From NCBI GenBank assembly GCA_025351345.1, contig JANXWB010000020.1:1-48877 (forward strand): DNA of 48,877 nt, written 5' to 3'. Origin of the DNA: Synechococcales cyanobacterium GL140_1_metabat_312. GTDB lineage: Bacteria; Cyanobacteriota; Cyanobacteriia; Leptolyngbyales; Leptolyngbyaceae. Under the pieces are notes generated by a model. The model did no database searches and was not told the origin of the DNA. It was given only the letters and a program-made list of their open reading frames with translations. Below are positions 1-7,479 of the stretch, piece after piece. Every line of letters starts with the position of its first letter. Positions within the stretch are counted from its first letter, which is position 1. Both the position numbers and the translations under genes were made by a program.

Positions 1-129
1 TTGGCTCGGCTTCATCGAAAAACGCTTTGCTATTCTAAATGCGTAAAAATGCTGGCACACTCAATTAGATTGCTACTTCACTACTTGAAATTTGAGGATG
101 TCCCAGTCCCACTTCGAGACATACCTTAA
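1..129 (+). pseudogene. C-terminal fragment of an IS1-like transposase (cut by window edge)
   Basis: Frame 1 is open from the first base to a TAA at 127-129, giving 42 residues with no start inside the window. The peptide reads like the C-terminus of cyanobacterial IS1-family (InsB/DDE) transposases: an LARLHRKTLCYSK stretch followed by an amphipathic HSIRLLLHYLKF segment and a VPVP ending. This is recognition from memory of the family, not a search. The DDE catalytic residues would lie upstream and are not visible, so I cannot tell whether the element is intact or a remnant. The family match is moderately sure. Confidence 0.55.
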
Positions 130-141
130 TTCAGCAACGCC
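1..141. mobile_element. Right end of an IS1-like insertion sequence (partial)
   Basis: The transposase tail ends at 129. Just after it, 128-141 reads AATTCAGCAACGCC, whose complement GGCGTTGCTGAATT looks like the terminal inverted repeat seen at ends of several cyanobacterial IS elements. The left end is outside the window, so neither the inverted repeat pair nor a target-site duplication can be checked. The exact boundary is inferred. Confidence 0.45.
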
Positions 142-445
142 GAAAATATCTCTGGTTCTGATTGAAGAATTACTTCTGATGCATAGGGTTAACCTGGAAA
201 AGTTGGGTTTAGTAAAAGTCTTGAGGTTCTATTTCAGTCTAACAATTCAGTTGGAGCGGACTGCCAAAAGATCTCGGTTTGAGTGTGAGCTTCTTTGCAG
301 CCGCTCAAGCGAAACATTATGTGGCAGAAATTCAAAAGTTCAGAGTTTGAACCCCGTTCCGAATTTGGAATTTCTGCATCTGATTAGATAATGGCATCGA
401 CTAAGCTTATAATTGGTACAAGTGAATTATCGCGTTAATTTTCTT
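142..445. other. Non-coding stretch between IS end and HerA-like gene
   Basis: About 300 bases. A 99-codon ORF at 92-391 overlaps the transposase tail in another frame and has no recognisable family features, so I do not call it a gene. No clear promoter, terminator or repeat was seen. It presumably holds the promoter of the downstream ATPase gene. Confidence 0.4.
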
Positions 446-2179
446 ATGCCAATTGACAAGCCGCTCGGTTCCATCACCCAAGGATCGCTCAGCAAAGGAC
501 TTGAAGTCCGACTCCATGCCGATGTTTCCGTTGAAGAAATGCGGGTGGGCAAGTTTTTGGTAGTCCACGGAACCCGATCGCGCTTCTTTTGTATGCTGAC
601 GGACGTGGCGCTGGGTACGGGAAGCCAGCGTATTTTGTCCAATCCACCCGACCCGACCGATAGCTTTTTGCAGGAAGTTCTAGCTGGAACCGGAACCTAC
701 GGAACCATCGAACTTTCGCCAATGCTGATGATCACAGACGATCCAAGTAAACGTCAAATCGAAGCCGCGATCGAAACCAGCAAATCAAAAACTACCAAAA
801 AAGCTAAAGGACTAGCCTCCTATCAAGCCAATACCAACGCCGATATTGAATTACTGCCCGTCAAAACAATTCCCAGCCATTTTAGTCAAGTCTACGATGC
901 CAGTGAACGTGACTTTCGGGCCGTCTTTGGATGGGAAGACGATCCATTGCGACGAAATTTTGCGATCGGAGAACCGATCGATATGCCCGTTCCCGTTTGT
1001 ATTGATCTCGATCGATTTGTCGAACGAAGCAATGGTGTCTTCGGCAAATCAGGCACCGGGAAATCATTTTTAACAAGATTGTTGCTGGCCGGAGTTGTTA
1101 AAAAACAAGCTGCTGTTAATTTGATTTTCGATATGCACTCAGAGTATGGCTGGGAAGCGACTAAAGAAGGCAAAAGCTTCAGTACCGTCAAAGGCTTAGC
1201 GCAATTGTTTCCTGGGAAAGTAGAGATTTTCACTCTAGATGTCGAATCGACCCGGCGGCGCGGCGTGGGAAATGCTCAAGAGTTTTATATTGGATACGAA
1301 CAAGTCGAAGTCGAAGATTTAGCATTGGTGCGCGGACAACTTAACTTATCGGAAACAAGTTTGGAAAATGCAGTGATTTTGCGTAATGAATTTGGTAAGG
1401 GCTGGATCTCGCGATTGATGTCCATGGGCAATGAAGAGATTCAAGAATTTTGTGAAGTGAAGATGGGAAATAAATCCTCCATCATGGCCCTTCAGCGTAA
1501 ACTAATCCGTCTTGAAGACTTGAAATATCTACGTCAAACCTGTCCCCATAACTATCTAAATCAAGTTCTTGAATGTATCGAATCGGGTAAACACGTTGTC
1601 ATTGAATTCGGCTCACAATCGAATCTCTTATCCTATATGCTCGCAACCAATATCATTTCACGCCGAATTCATGCCGCTTATGTACGAAAAGCTGAGTATT
1701 TTCTGCAAACTAAAAATATTCTCGATCGGCCTCGTCAGCTCATGATCACCATTGAGGAAGCCCACCGATTTTTAGATCCAGCCACGGTCGGCGAAACAAT
1801 CTTTGGGACGATCGCCCGTGAAATGCGAAAGTTCTTTGTCACCTTGCTAGTCGTAGATCAACGACCCTCGGGCATTGACAATGAAGTGATGTCGCAAATT
1901 GGCACCCGAATTACGGCCTTGTTAAATGACGAGAAAGACATTGAAGCGATTTTCACAGGAGTCTCCGGCGGCCAAGCGCTCCGATCGGTCCTAGCCAAAC
2001 TCGACTCAAAACAACAAGCCTTAATTCTGGGTCATGCCGTCCCCATGCCCGTTGTCATCAAAACCCGTGCCTATGACGAGAAATTTTATGGCGAAATTGG
2101 CGACACGGATTGGTCAACCGTCGATCATGACCAACTTCTCGTAGCAGCAGCATCCGCGAAGACAGATTTGGGATTTTAG
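446..2179 (+). CDS. HerA-like / DUF87 ATPase with HAS-barrel N-terminus
   Basis: 577-residue P-loop ATPase of the HerA/FtsK group. The N-terminal ~120 residues (PLGSITQGSLSKGLEVRLH onward) resemble the HAS-barrel domain that precedes the HerA motor. Walker A GKSGTGKS is at about residues 200-207 and Walker B with catalytic Glu (LMITIEEAHRF) at about 432-442. These are hallmarks of hexameric DNA-translocating ATPases. HerA normally works with the NurA nuclease in DNA end processing, but no nurA lies nearby, as is usual for bacterial stand-alone homologs. The longest ORF begins at a TTG at 413; I prefer the ATG at 446 because the family N-terminus starts near there. No Shine-Dalgarno sequence is obvious for either. 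Biological role in cyanobacteria is unknown to me. Confidence 0.85.
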   Translation: MPIDKPLGSITQGSLSKGLEVRLHADVSVEEMRVGKFLVVHGTRSRFFCMLTDVALGTGSQRILSNPPDPTDSFLQEVLAGTGTYGTIELSPMLMITDDPSKRQIEAAIETSKSKTTKKAKGLASYQANTNADIELLPVKTIPSHFSQVYDASERDFRAVFGWEDDPLRRNFAIGEPIDMPVPVCIDLDRFVERSNGVFGKSGTGKSFLTRLLLAGVVKKQAAVNLIFDMHSEYGWEATKEGKSFSTVKGLAQLFPGKVEIFTLDVESTRRRGVGNAQEFYIGYEQVEVEDLALVRGQLNLSETSLENAVILRNEFGKGWISRLMSMGNEEIQEFCEVKMGNKSSIMALQRKLIRLEDLKYLRQTCPHNYLNQVLECIESGKHVVIEFGSQSNLLSYMLATNIISRRIHAAYVRKAEYFLQTKNILDRPRQLMITIEEAHRFLDPATVGETIFGTIAREMRKFFVTLLVVDQRPSGIDNEVMSQIGTRITALLNDEKDIEAIFTGVSGGQALRSVLAKLDSKQQALILGHAVPMPVVIKTRAYDEKFYGEIGDTDWSTVDHDQLLVAAASAKTDLGF

Positions 2180-2558
2180 ATTTTAGTGTTTTAGATTTTT
2201 CATGTTACAGTGTAGTACGTTCATGTGTTCTACTTTTTCGATCGTGCCTCTAGTCATGATTCAATCCCCATCGCGAAATCGTCACCTCAGCTACACAGAT
2301 GTGAAACATGCCTCCTTTATTTTAAGGTAGCAGCTTCTAATTGTAGTGCTTTATGCAACCGTCGCCTGACGACCCATCCTCTACCGTCCATTACCCGAAC
2401 TTTACTCCCCTGAGAATTCGTTTTATGATAAATCCATACTCGAAATGACTTCGAGATAACCCATCTAGAGTTTTCATTTGTTAAATTTTCAGGCCACTAA
2501 TTATTCGGGTTCGCTCCCGCATTTTTAAGCCTTCATTAAGCACTGGAGTCTTGTCACT
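2180..2558. other. Intergenic region upstream of sigma factor gene
   Basis: About 380 bases. It begins with short reiterated TTTTAGAT-like words just after the ATPase stop. A 62-codon ORF (2225-2413) has no family features and is judged spurious. It should contain the sigma factor promoter, but no single convincing -35/-10 pair stands out. Confidence 0.35.
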
Positions 2559-3563
2559 ATGACCACTGCAACCCAAAAGAAAACCAAGAGCAAAGTCCCC
2601 ACCTCGACCCCAGCTCCGGCCTACACCGCCGACATGGTTCGGACCTACCTCCACGAAATTGGTCGGGTGCCCATGCTGACCCATGAGCAGGAAATCATCT
2701 ACGGCAAACAAGTGCAGCAGATGATGACGTTCTTGGAGACCCGTGAAGCCTTGGCCAAAACCAAAGGAACTCCCGTTACTGATGCAGAATTAGCCATTCA
2801 TCTTGGACTGCCTGAAGAAGAGTTGAAAGCCAATCTAAAACGGGGTCGTCGGGCGAAACAGCGGATGATTGAAGCCAATCTTCGACTGGTAGTCTCGATC
2901 GCGAAAAAATATCAGAAGCGGAACCTAGAATTCTTGGATCTAATTCAAGAAGGCTCTATGGGATTAGAACGTGGGGTCGAGAAATATGATCCGATGCGAG
3001 GGTATAAGTTCTCCACCTACGCCTACTGGTGGATTCGTCAGGCGATCACACGGGCGATCGCACAACAAAGCCGCACCATTCGTTTACCCATTCACATCAC
3101 CGAAAAGCTTAATAAAATCAAACGCGTCCAACGTGAATTGACTCAAGAACTGGGGCGTAGTCCTAATGTGAATGAGATTGCGGAAATGCTAGATATGGAA
3201 GCCACCGAAATTCGGGATTACTTGTCGATGTCCCGTCAGCCTATCTCCTTAGACATGCGAGTGGGCGACAATCAGGATACTGAATTACGCGATTTATTGG
3301 AAGACAGCACCGCATCCCCCGAAGACTACACGACCCAAGTGCTACTTCGTCAGGATTTGCACAACATGCTAGCGGACCTAACGCCTCAGCAACGTCAAGT
3401 TCTCTTGCTCCGGTACGGCCTAGACGATGGCATCGAACGATCGCTTGCTAAAGTCGGAGAATGCCTCAATCTGAGCCGCGAGCGGGTTCGCCAACTGGAA
3501 CGTCAGGCACTTGATTATCTGCGTCGTCGTAAAGGACAAGTGCAAGAATATCTCGCCTCCTAG
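2559..3563 (+). CDS. Group 2 RNA polymerase sigma factor (sigma-70 family)
   Basis: 334 residues, the usual size of cyanobacterial group 2 (non-essential) sigma-70 factors. Region 1.2 (DMVRTYLHEIGRVPMLT) is at ~25-41. Region 2, including the core-binding and -10-reading part (RMIEANLRLVVSIAKKY, then YKFSTYAYWWIRQAITRAI), spans ~102-180. Region 3 follows, and the region 4.2 helix-turn-helix (LSRERVRQLERQALDYL) is near the C-terminus. The Lys/Thr-rich first ~20 residues are poorly conserved. Group 2 factors redirect RNA polymerase to consensus promoters in stress, dark or nutrient limitation. I cannot safely assign it to SigB, SigC, SigD or SigE. It is monocistronic and ends in a strong terminator. 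Confidence 0.93.
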   Translation: MTTATQKKTKSKVPTSTPAPAYTADMVRTYLHEIGRVPMLTHEQEIIYGKQVQQMMTFLETREALAKTKGTPVTDAELAIHLGLPEEELKANLKRGRRAKQRMIEANLRLVVSIAKKYQKRNLEFLDLIQEGSMGLERGVEKYDPMRGYKFSTYAYWWIRQAITRAIAQQSRTIRLPIHITEKLNKIKRVQRELTQELGRSPNVNEIAEMLDMEATEIRDYLSMSRQPISLDMRVGDNQDTELRDLLEDSTASPEDYTTQVLLRQDLHNMLADLTPQQRQVLLLRYGLDDGIERSLAKVGECLNLSRERVRQLERQALDYLRRRKGQVQEYLAS

Positions 3564-3617
3564 AGGATTTTAGAATCAGGTCAAAGTCTAAGCGGTGTTG
3601 CAAAATTTAATGTTTAC

Positions 3618-3644
3618 AAAGAGGGGTGTTTTCGCCCCTTTTTT
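3618..3644 (+). terminator. Rho-independent terminator of the sigma factor gene
   Basis: Stem AGGGG (3622-3626) pairs with CCCCT (3635-3639) around a TGTTTTCG loop, extended by A:T pairs. A run of T follows from 3639. It lies 55 bases past the sigma factor stop. Confidence 0.8.
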
Positions 3645-4110
3645 ATTGCAATTCAAGCTGTAAAACTAGCATTAATCTCTTTAAAGCGCTTAAGTAATCT
3701 GTTGAAATCTAGTACGTATACTCTATAGGATATCTTTACAATAAGGTCAAACGCTCGGGGATCATTGCAGGGCGGGGATCGTGTTTGTAATGCTTTAGCT
3801 CAGGGGAATTGGAGACTATTACTTGGAGGAAAGAAACAGTAGATTTAGCAGCCAGTTTGTAAATTGGATCTTTCGGCCAGATGACGGACTGTCACGATCG
3901 TTGGTTGTGGCTCTGAGGTGAATATGATTTGATAGCTATATGGAATTAGTGCAGGCTGCGACGGTTAAAGACTTCTTTATCCGCTCTCCTCAAGAAAATA
4001 GATTTTTCTGTTTTCTTGATGACCTGCATAATCCTTCACTCTTTGGCCCTATGGGTTATTGAGAACGTCACAACCGTGGCCAACCCTTCAATTTCTGTGA
4101 GAGTTCCAAA
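3645..4110. other. Long intergenic region before secreted hypothetical
   Basis: About 465 bases without a credible ORF. A promoter-like pair (TTGAAA at 3702-3707, TATAGG at 3724-3729, spacing 16) lies ~380 bases upstream of the next gene, so a long leader or a small RNA is possible but unproven. A perfect inverted repeat at 3990-4019 is listed separately. Confidence 0.35.
3990..4019. repeat. Inverted repeat, 9-bp arms
   Basis: TCAAGAAAA at 3990-3998 is perfectly complementary to TTTTCTTGA at 4011-4019 with a 12-base spacer. It sits ~90 bases upstream of the secreted hypothetical gene. It could be an operator or an RNA hairpin in the leader; its A+T-rich arms make a terminator less likely. 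Confidence 0.45.
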
Positions 4111-4590
4111 ATGAAAAATCAAATGACTGGCTTCAAGGGTTGGATGATGAATCGCGGTATGAGCGGATTAATCGGTGCGCTGGCATTCCTTGCCGTCTGC
4201 GGACCATCTCAAGCAGCAGTTCCTAGCAGCCTGCCCAATGGTACCTATCTCTACGGTGAATCGGACCAGCCGAATCAAGCGGGTGCAACGTATTTTGTTT
4301 TTGATGTCAAGGAAGGCGAAGTTAAAGGAGCTGTTTATTCACCAAATTCAAACTTTGACTGTGCTTATGGGCGGTTTGAGAATGACCAATTGTTGTTGAG
4401 CATTGTTAGCACCTACGAAAAGACGGTTAATCCTTTTGCAATCGCTCTAGACCGCACCAGTCTGGTGGCGTCTTCCAACAATGCACCCATGATTCAAGTT
4501 GGGCTTCGCGGATTGAAGTCGGTGGGTAAGCTAAGTGATCTCGATCGTCACATCTTGGTCACCTGTAACGCATCTCAATCCATTAAATAG
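4111..4590 (+). CDS. Secreted conserved hypothetical protein
   Basis: 159 residues. A Sec-type signal peptide is clear: Lys/Arg N-region, hydrophobic core LIGALAFLAVCG, and a likely SQA-AVP cleavage near residue 35. The mature part (starting around PNGTYLYGES) is small, probably beta-rich, and has two Cys (FDCAYG and VTCNAS) that could pair. I recognise the style of a cyanobacterial conserved exported protein but know no function. Its stop overlaps by 8 bases the stop of the convergent transporter gene on the other strand. Location is inferred as periplasm or exterior. Confidence 0.75.
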   Translation: MKNQMTGFKGWMMNRGMSGLIGALAFLAVCGPSQAAVPSSLPNGTYLYGESDQPNQAGATYFVFDVKEGEVKGAVYSPNSNFDCAYGRFENDQLLLSIVSTYEKTVNPFAIALDRTSLVASSNNAPMIQVGLRGLKSVGKLSDLDRHILVTCNASQSIK

Positions 4591-5539
4591 ATCCGGATTT
4601 AATAGGATTCGGGCTTGATAGATTAGTATAGACAACCCCACCAATTACTAACGCTCCTCCAAGGGCAATAGACATTGTAAAGGGTTCACCCAATCCAATA
4701 ACACCCATTAGCACCGCAGTTGTGGGGACGAGATTAGTAAATATGGCCGTTCGATTCGTCCCGAGCTTGCGAATACCCTCGGAATACCATAGAAATGCGA
4801 CTACTGTTCCGAGGATTCCCATATAGAGCGTGCTGAATGCCGCATTGAGAGATAGTCTGGGCAGGTCGCTAATTAATCCTTCTTGTAATGCAATAGGAAG
4901 TAATGCAGTGCATCCTATCAAACAGCTATAGGTAGTTGCGGTTAGATTTGATACCGTTTTTAGAACTTGTTTACCAATAAGGGTATAACTTACCCAACTC
5001 GCCACGCAGCCAAAGAGCAACAGATCTCCTGTACCGATTCCTGTTTTGATCAAGTCCATCGGATTCCCTTTGGATAAAATAATAGATACGCCTATTAGGG
5101 AGATTAGAATTCCAAAGAGTTTAGGTTTTGATAGTGATTCTCGAAAGATGACGGTAGATGACAGGGCGATCGCGATCGGGTTTAAGGCTACAATCAGCGA
5201 CGCACGACTAGCAGGTAAAAGCTTCAAGCCGCCCAGAAAAAAAGCATTGTAGGCCAAGATTCCAGTGAGTCCTAGAAATACTATTCCGATCCATTCTTGG
5301 GGAGTGAGTTTTGGAATGGATTGACCTCGATGAGTGCTAATACCAAACAATAGTAAGGTTGCTATTGCAAACCGTAGGAATGCGATCGAAAACACGCCCA
5401 TATCTTGCACTGCAATTCGTCCGGCGACGAAGGTTCCGCCCCAAATTACTGTAGCTGAGATGAGTTTCAAATAAACAAGACTAAGGGGATTTCGGTAAAT
5501 TAGCTTGAATTTCGGAGAGATTTTCGGAAAGATTTTCAT
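4583..5539 (-). CDS. EamA/DMT-superfamily transporter
   Basis: 318 residues with about ten hydrophobic segments arranged as two EamA repeats, typical of drug/metabolite exporters (RhaT/YdcZ type). The first repeat opens with LISATVIWGGTFVAGRIAV, the second with LLLFGCVASWVSYTLIGK. Substrate cannot be read from sequence. Its ATG start lies 59 bases inside the preceding phosphatase-like gene, so the two are probably translated from one message; a TTG further in (before KLISAT) is an alternative start that would shorten the overlap. Placement at the end of the methionine-salvage cluster suggests, but does not show, export of a sulfur or amino-acid metabolite. Confidence 0.85.
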   Translation of the reverse strand: MKIFPKISPKFKLIYRNPLSLVYLKLISATVIWGGTFVAGRIAVQDMGVFSIAFLRFAIATLLLFGISTHRGQSIPKLTPQEWIGIVFLGLTGILAYNAFFLGGLKLLPASRASLIVALNPIAIALSSTVIFRESLSKPKLFGILISLIGVSIILSKGNPMDLIKTGIGTGDLLLFGCVASWVSYTLIGKQVLKTVSNLTATTYSCLIGCTALLPIALQEGLISDLPRLSLNAAFSTLYMGILGTVVAFLWYSEGIRKLGTNRTAIFTNLVPTTAVLMGVIGLGEPFTMSIALGGALVIGGVVYTNLSSPNPIKSGSI

Positions 5540-5987
5540 GGTGCTTAAGGACAGATTCTAGAAACAATTGCCAAATATCATTTGGGACCCAAACGGCATC
5601 GATCGAAGCTTGAGCAATATCATGGGGAACCTTCTCATAGATACATCGCCATAGATAAACAAATACGGAAACGCGCATGTTTTTAGCACAATGAATAAAG
5701 CATTTTTGGGTTTGGCGACGTTTCATCACGTGAACAAACAATTCAAAGTCCATCATCGTGGGCTTCTCCCACACCACTGGAATATGGACATACTCTAGCC
5801 AAGCTGACTTCACGATCGCATTTTCGTCTTGTAATGCATCGGTTGAGCTACTCAGGGCAAGATTAATCACAACAGAATACCCTGCTGCTTTGATTAGCCC
5901 AAATTGAAATGGGTTGGGTTGTCCAGCCGTGGCAAGACGATCGTCAATAGAAACAAAATTTGGAATAGTGGAAAGACGATCGTCCAT
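5481..5987 (-). CDS. Protein tyrosine phosphatase-like protein
   Basis: 168 residues. Opening PNFVSIDDRLATAGQP and the following VINLAL strand match the small PTP/dual-specificity phosphatase-like family often annotated near Blh-type proteins. The P-loop equivalent reads IHCAKNMRVSVF, so Arg follows Cys after four residues rather than the five of the canonical HCxxGxxR signature. Activity is therefore uncertain; it may use a variant loop or be a binding protein. DDRL is repeated at residues 2-5 and 15-18 because the DNA repeats a GACGATCGTC word. It follows mtnB by 78 bases and overlaps the transporter gene by 59 bases. Confidence 0.65.
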   Translation of the reverse strand: MDDRLSTIPNFVSIDDRLATAGQPNPFQFGLIKAAGYSVVINLALSSSTDALQDENAIVKSAWLEYVHIPVVWEKPTMMDFELFVHVMKRRQTQKCFIHCAKNMRVSVFVYLWRCIYEKVPHDIAQASIDAVWVPNDIWQLFLESVLKHHENLSENLSEIQANLPKSP

Positions 5988-6065
5988 AAAATGATTGAAT
6001 ATTCTAATAAAAATAGTGTACCGCTTGAACGAGAAAATGGATAATCAACCCTTGTTTAACCCAGT

Positions 6066-6686
6066 TTAACCCACGGTCTGACGGGCAAGAACCATATAGC
6101 GAAAGATATATTCTACAAGTTCAATCGTATTGCGGGCTTGCTCTGTAGACTGTCCCCAAACGGTTACACCATGATTGCGAATAAGCAGGGCTGGAATTTT
6201 GGGTTTAGTTTCAGAGTAGTATTGTTTTATGTTTTTGGCGATCGTTGGAACATCCAGATAATTCTCAAATAAAGGCATCATACAAATTGGGTTTTCTTCC
6301 CAAATTCCCAGACCTTTGACCATTTCTAAGGGGGGCAGCGCAATACTATCTTGCTGAGTGAAATTCGAGACTAGATTGGCTTCGATTGAATGGACATGGT
6401 AACAAGCTTGAATATCTGGAAATAATGAATAAATAGCTTGATGAATGGACGTTTCCGCTGATGGTTTGTCACCTTTGCGAGCGGGTTCCCAAGTTCCATC
6501 GAGATTCATGTCAATGAAATCTAGCGGGGTGAGAGTGCCTTTCGATTTACCGCTGGCGGTGACCCAGTAACGATCGTCGCTAATACGAGCCGAGAGATTT
6601 CCACCAGTTCCCCACATCCAGCCCCGATCGTGAAAGTAATTGGCGGCGGCGCAAAGTTCTTCTCGAAGCGTTAAAACATTAGTCAT
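6066..6686 (-). CDS. mtnB: Methylthioribulose-1-phosphate dehydratase
   Basis: Zinc-dependent class II aldolase-like enzyme that dehydrates 5-methylthioribulose-1-phosphate to 2,3-diketo-5-methylthiopentyl-1-phosphate in methionine salvage. Family marks: GTGGNLSAR near the N-terminus, ASGKSKGTL, the metal-binding YHVHS, and a second metal His in RNHGVTVWG. With ATG at 6686 it has 206 residues, normal for the family. A longer form from a GTG at 6710 would add eight residues (TNTVTNT-type) that come from a 12-base tandem repeat, so I reject that extension. It starts 28 bases after the mtnX stop and clearly belongs to the same transcript. Confidence 0.92.
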   Translation of the reverse strand: MTNVLTLREELCAAANYFHDRGWMWGTGGNLSARISDDRYWVTASGKSKGTLTPLDFIDMNLDGTWEPARKGDKPSAETSIHQAIYSLFPDIQACYHVHSIEANLVSNFTQQDSIALPPLEMVKGLGIWEENPICMMPLFENYLDVPTIAKNIKQYYSETKPKIPALLIRNHGVTVWGQSTEQARNTIELVEYIFRYMVLARQTVG

Positions 6687-6729
6687 AGTATTGGTTACGG
6701 TATTGGTCACAGTATTAGTTCCAGTATTG
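6682..6729. repeat. Four 12-bp tandem repeats across the mtnX stop / mtnB start
   Basis: Read on the coding (minus) strand, units are CAATACTGGAAC, TAATACTGTGAC, CAATACCGTAAC and CAATACTATGAC, with a fifth degenerate unit at 6670-6681. The array carries the last codons and stop of mtnX and the ATG of mtnB. Gain or loss of a unit changes the intergenic spacing by 12 bases without shifting frame. Confidence 0.8.
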
Positions 6730-7347
6730 AATTAAGTAATCACGAATATCAAAGAAATCATTCCAGGCAATGTAGGGTTTTCCCTGTTGATCCAGATAGA
6801 TTGCAAGCCGATCGCGGGCAAATACTAAATCAGCCGCCATCGCCATATTGAAATCCGTAATCGAGTCGCCAATAGCAATTGATTCACTAAAATCATAGTT
6901 CGACATTACATCAACTTTCGCCATCAATTCAGTTTCACCCACGTAAGAAGGAATAACTTTAAACCGATCGCCTGATCCATCAAGATCAACCGCGTGCAAC
7001 CCCAACAGTCGAGGTTTCAGGTCGGCTAAGACCGTTTCTACCATAAGTCGAATTCCCCCAGAAATAACGACACAGGGTACGTTTCGAGCTTCCAGAAAAT
7101 CAAGAAATTCCGGAAAACCCGATCGGATTGGATGCGGTTTTGAGAATTCGATCATATTAGAGTATTCACTGGAGGGAATACTTTCTAACAAACGCGTCAC
7201 GCCTTCACGTAACGTTAGAGTTTGGGCATACATTTGGGCCATGAGTTCATCAGCTTGGTCGGGTGCGAATTCACGGAGCAATTCAACAAAGGTATCTTTG
7301 AGAGTAATAGTTCCATCAAAATCGGAGAATACGATCGGAGTTGGCAT
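6715..7347 (-). CDS. mtnX: 2-hydroxy-3-keto-5-methylthiopentenyl-1-phosphate phosphatase
   Basis: HAD-superfamily phosphatase, 210 residues. HAD motif I is FSDFDGTIT (nucleophile Asp at the first D of DFDGT), motif II region is VVISGG, and motif IV region is AIGDSITDFNMA. The small size, DTF after motif I and the genomic partner mtnW identify it as MtnX, which dephosphorylates the enol product of MtnW to yield acireductone for MtnD. The MtnW+MtnX pair replaces the bifunctional MtnC used by other bacteria. It lies 132 bases after mtnW, a gap that holds palindromic repeats. Confidence 0.88.
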   Translation of the reverse strand: MPTPIVFSDFDGTITLKDTFVELLREFAPDQADELMAQMYAQTLTLREGVTRLLESIPSSEYSNMIEFSKPHPIRSGFPEFLDFLEARNVPCVVISGGIRLMVETVLADLKPRLLGLHAVDLDGSGDRFKVIPSYVGETELMAKVDVMSNYDFSESIAIGDSITDFNMAMAADLVFARDRLAIYLDQQGKPYIAWNDFFDIRDYLIQYWN

Positions 7348-7389
7348 AGATTTTTGGGTAAGAGCTTGGGTGATTTTGCGTGGTGTTTA

Positions 7390-7409
7390 GGACACAGCTT
7401 GCTGTGTCC
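7390..7409. repeat. Palindromic repeat between mtnW and mtnX
   Basis: GGACACAG (7390-7397), spacer CTTG, CTGTGTCC (7402-7409) is a perfect 8-bp hairpin. It is followed by CCCTACA (7408-7414), which pairs with TGTAGGG (7432-7438). The word GACACAGC..GCTGTGTC is of a kind dispersed in many cyanobacterial genomes. A weaker companion lies at 7437-7456. Confidence 0.6.
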
Positions 7410-7436
7410 CTACAGATCTTGGACCAGATATTGTAG

Positions 7437-7456
7437 GGGCCTGGCCTGCCGTGCCC
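7437..7456. repeat. Imperfect palindrome, second element of the mtnW-mtnX gap
   Basis: GGGC..GGC..GCC..GCCC arms surround CT, giving a broken hairpin resembling a decayed copy of the dispersed GGGCACGGC/GCCGTGCCC palindrome found in cyanobacteria. It follows the TGTAGGG half-site. Identification with a repeat family is from memory. Confidence 0.4.
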
Positions 7457-7479
7457 GGAACTCAACATCATAATTTTGA

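Noticed and set aside
92-391. 99-codon plus-strand ORF near the left edge
   Set aside because: Overlaps the transposase tail in another frame, has no family features and no start signal.
2225-2413. 62-codon ORF upstream of the sigma factor gene
   Set aside because: Composition is unlike a protein (many Ser/His/Cys), no homologous pattern known, no ribosome binding site.
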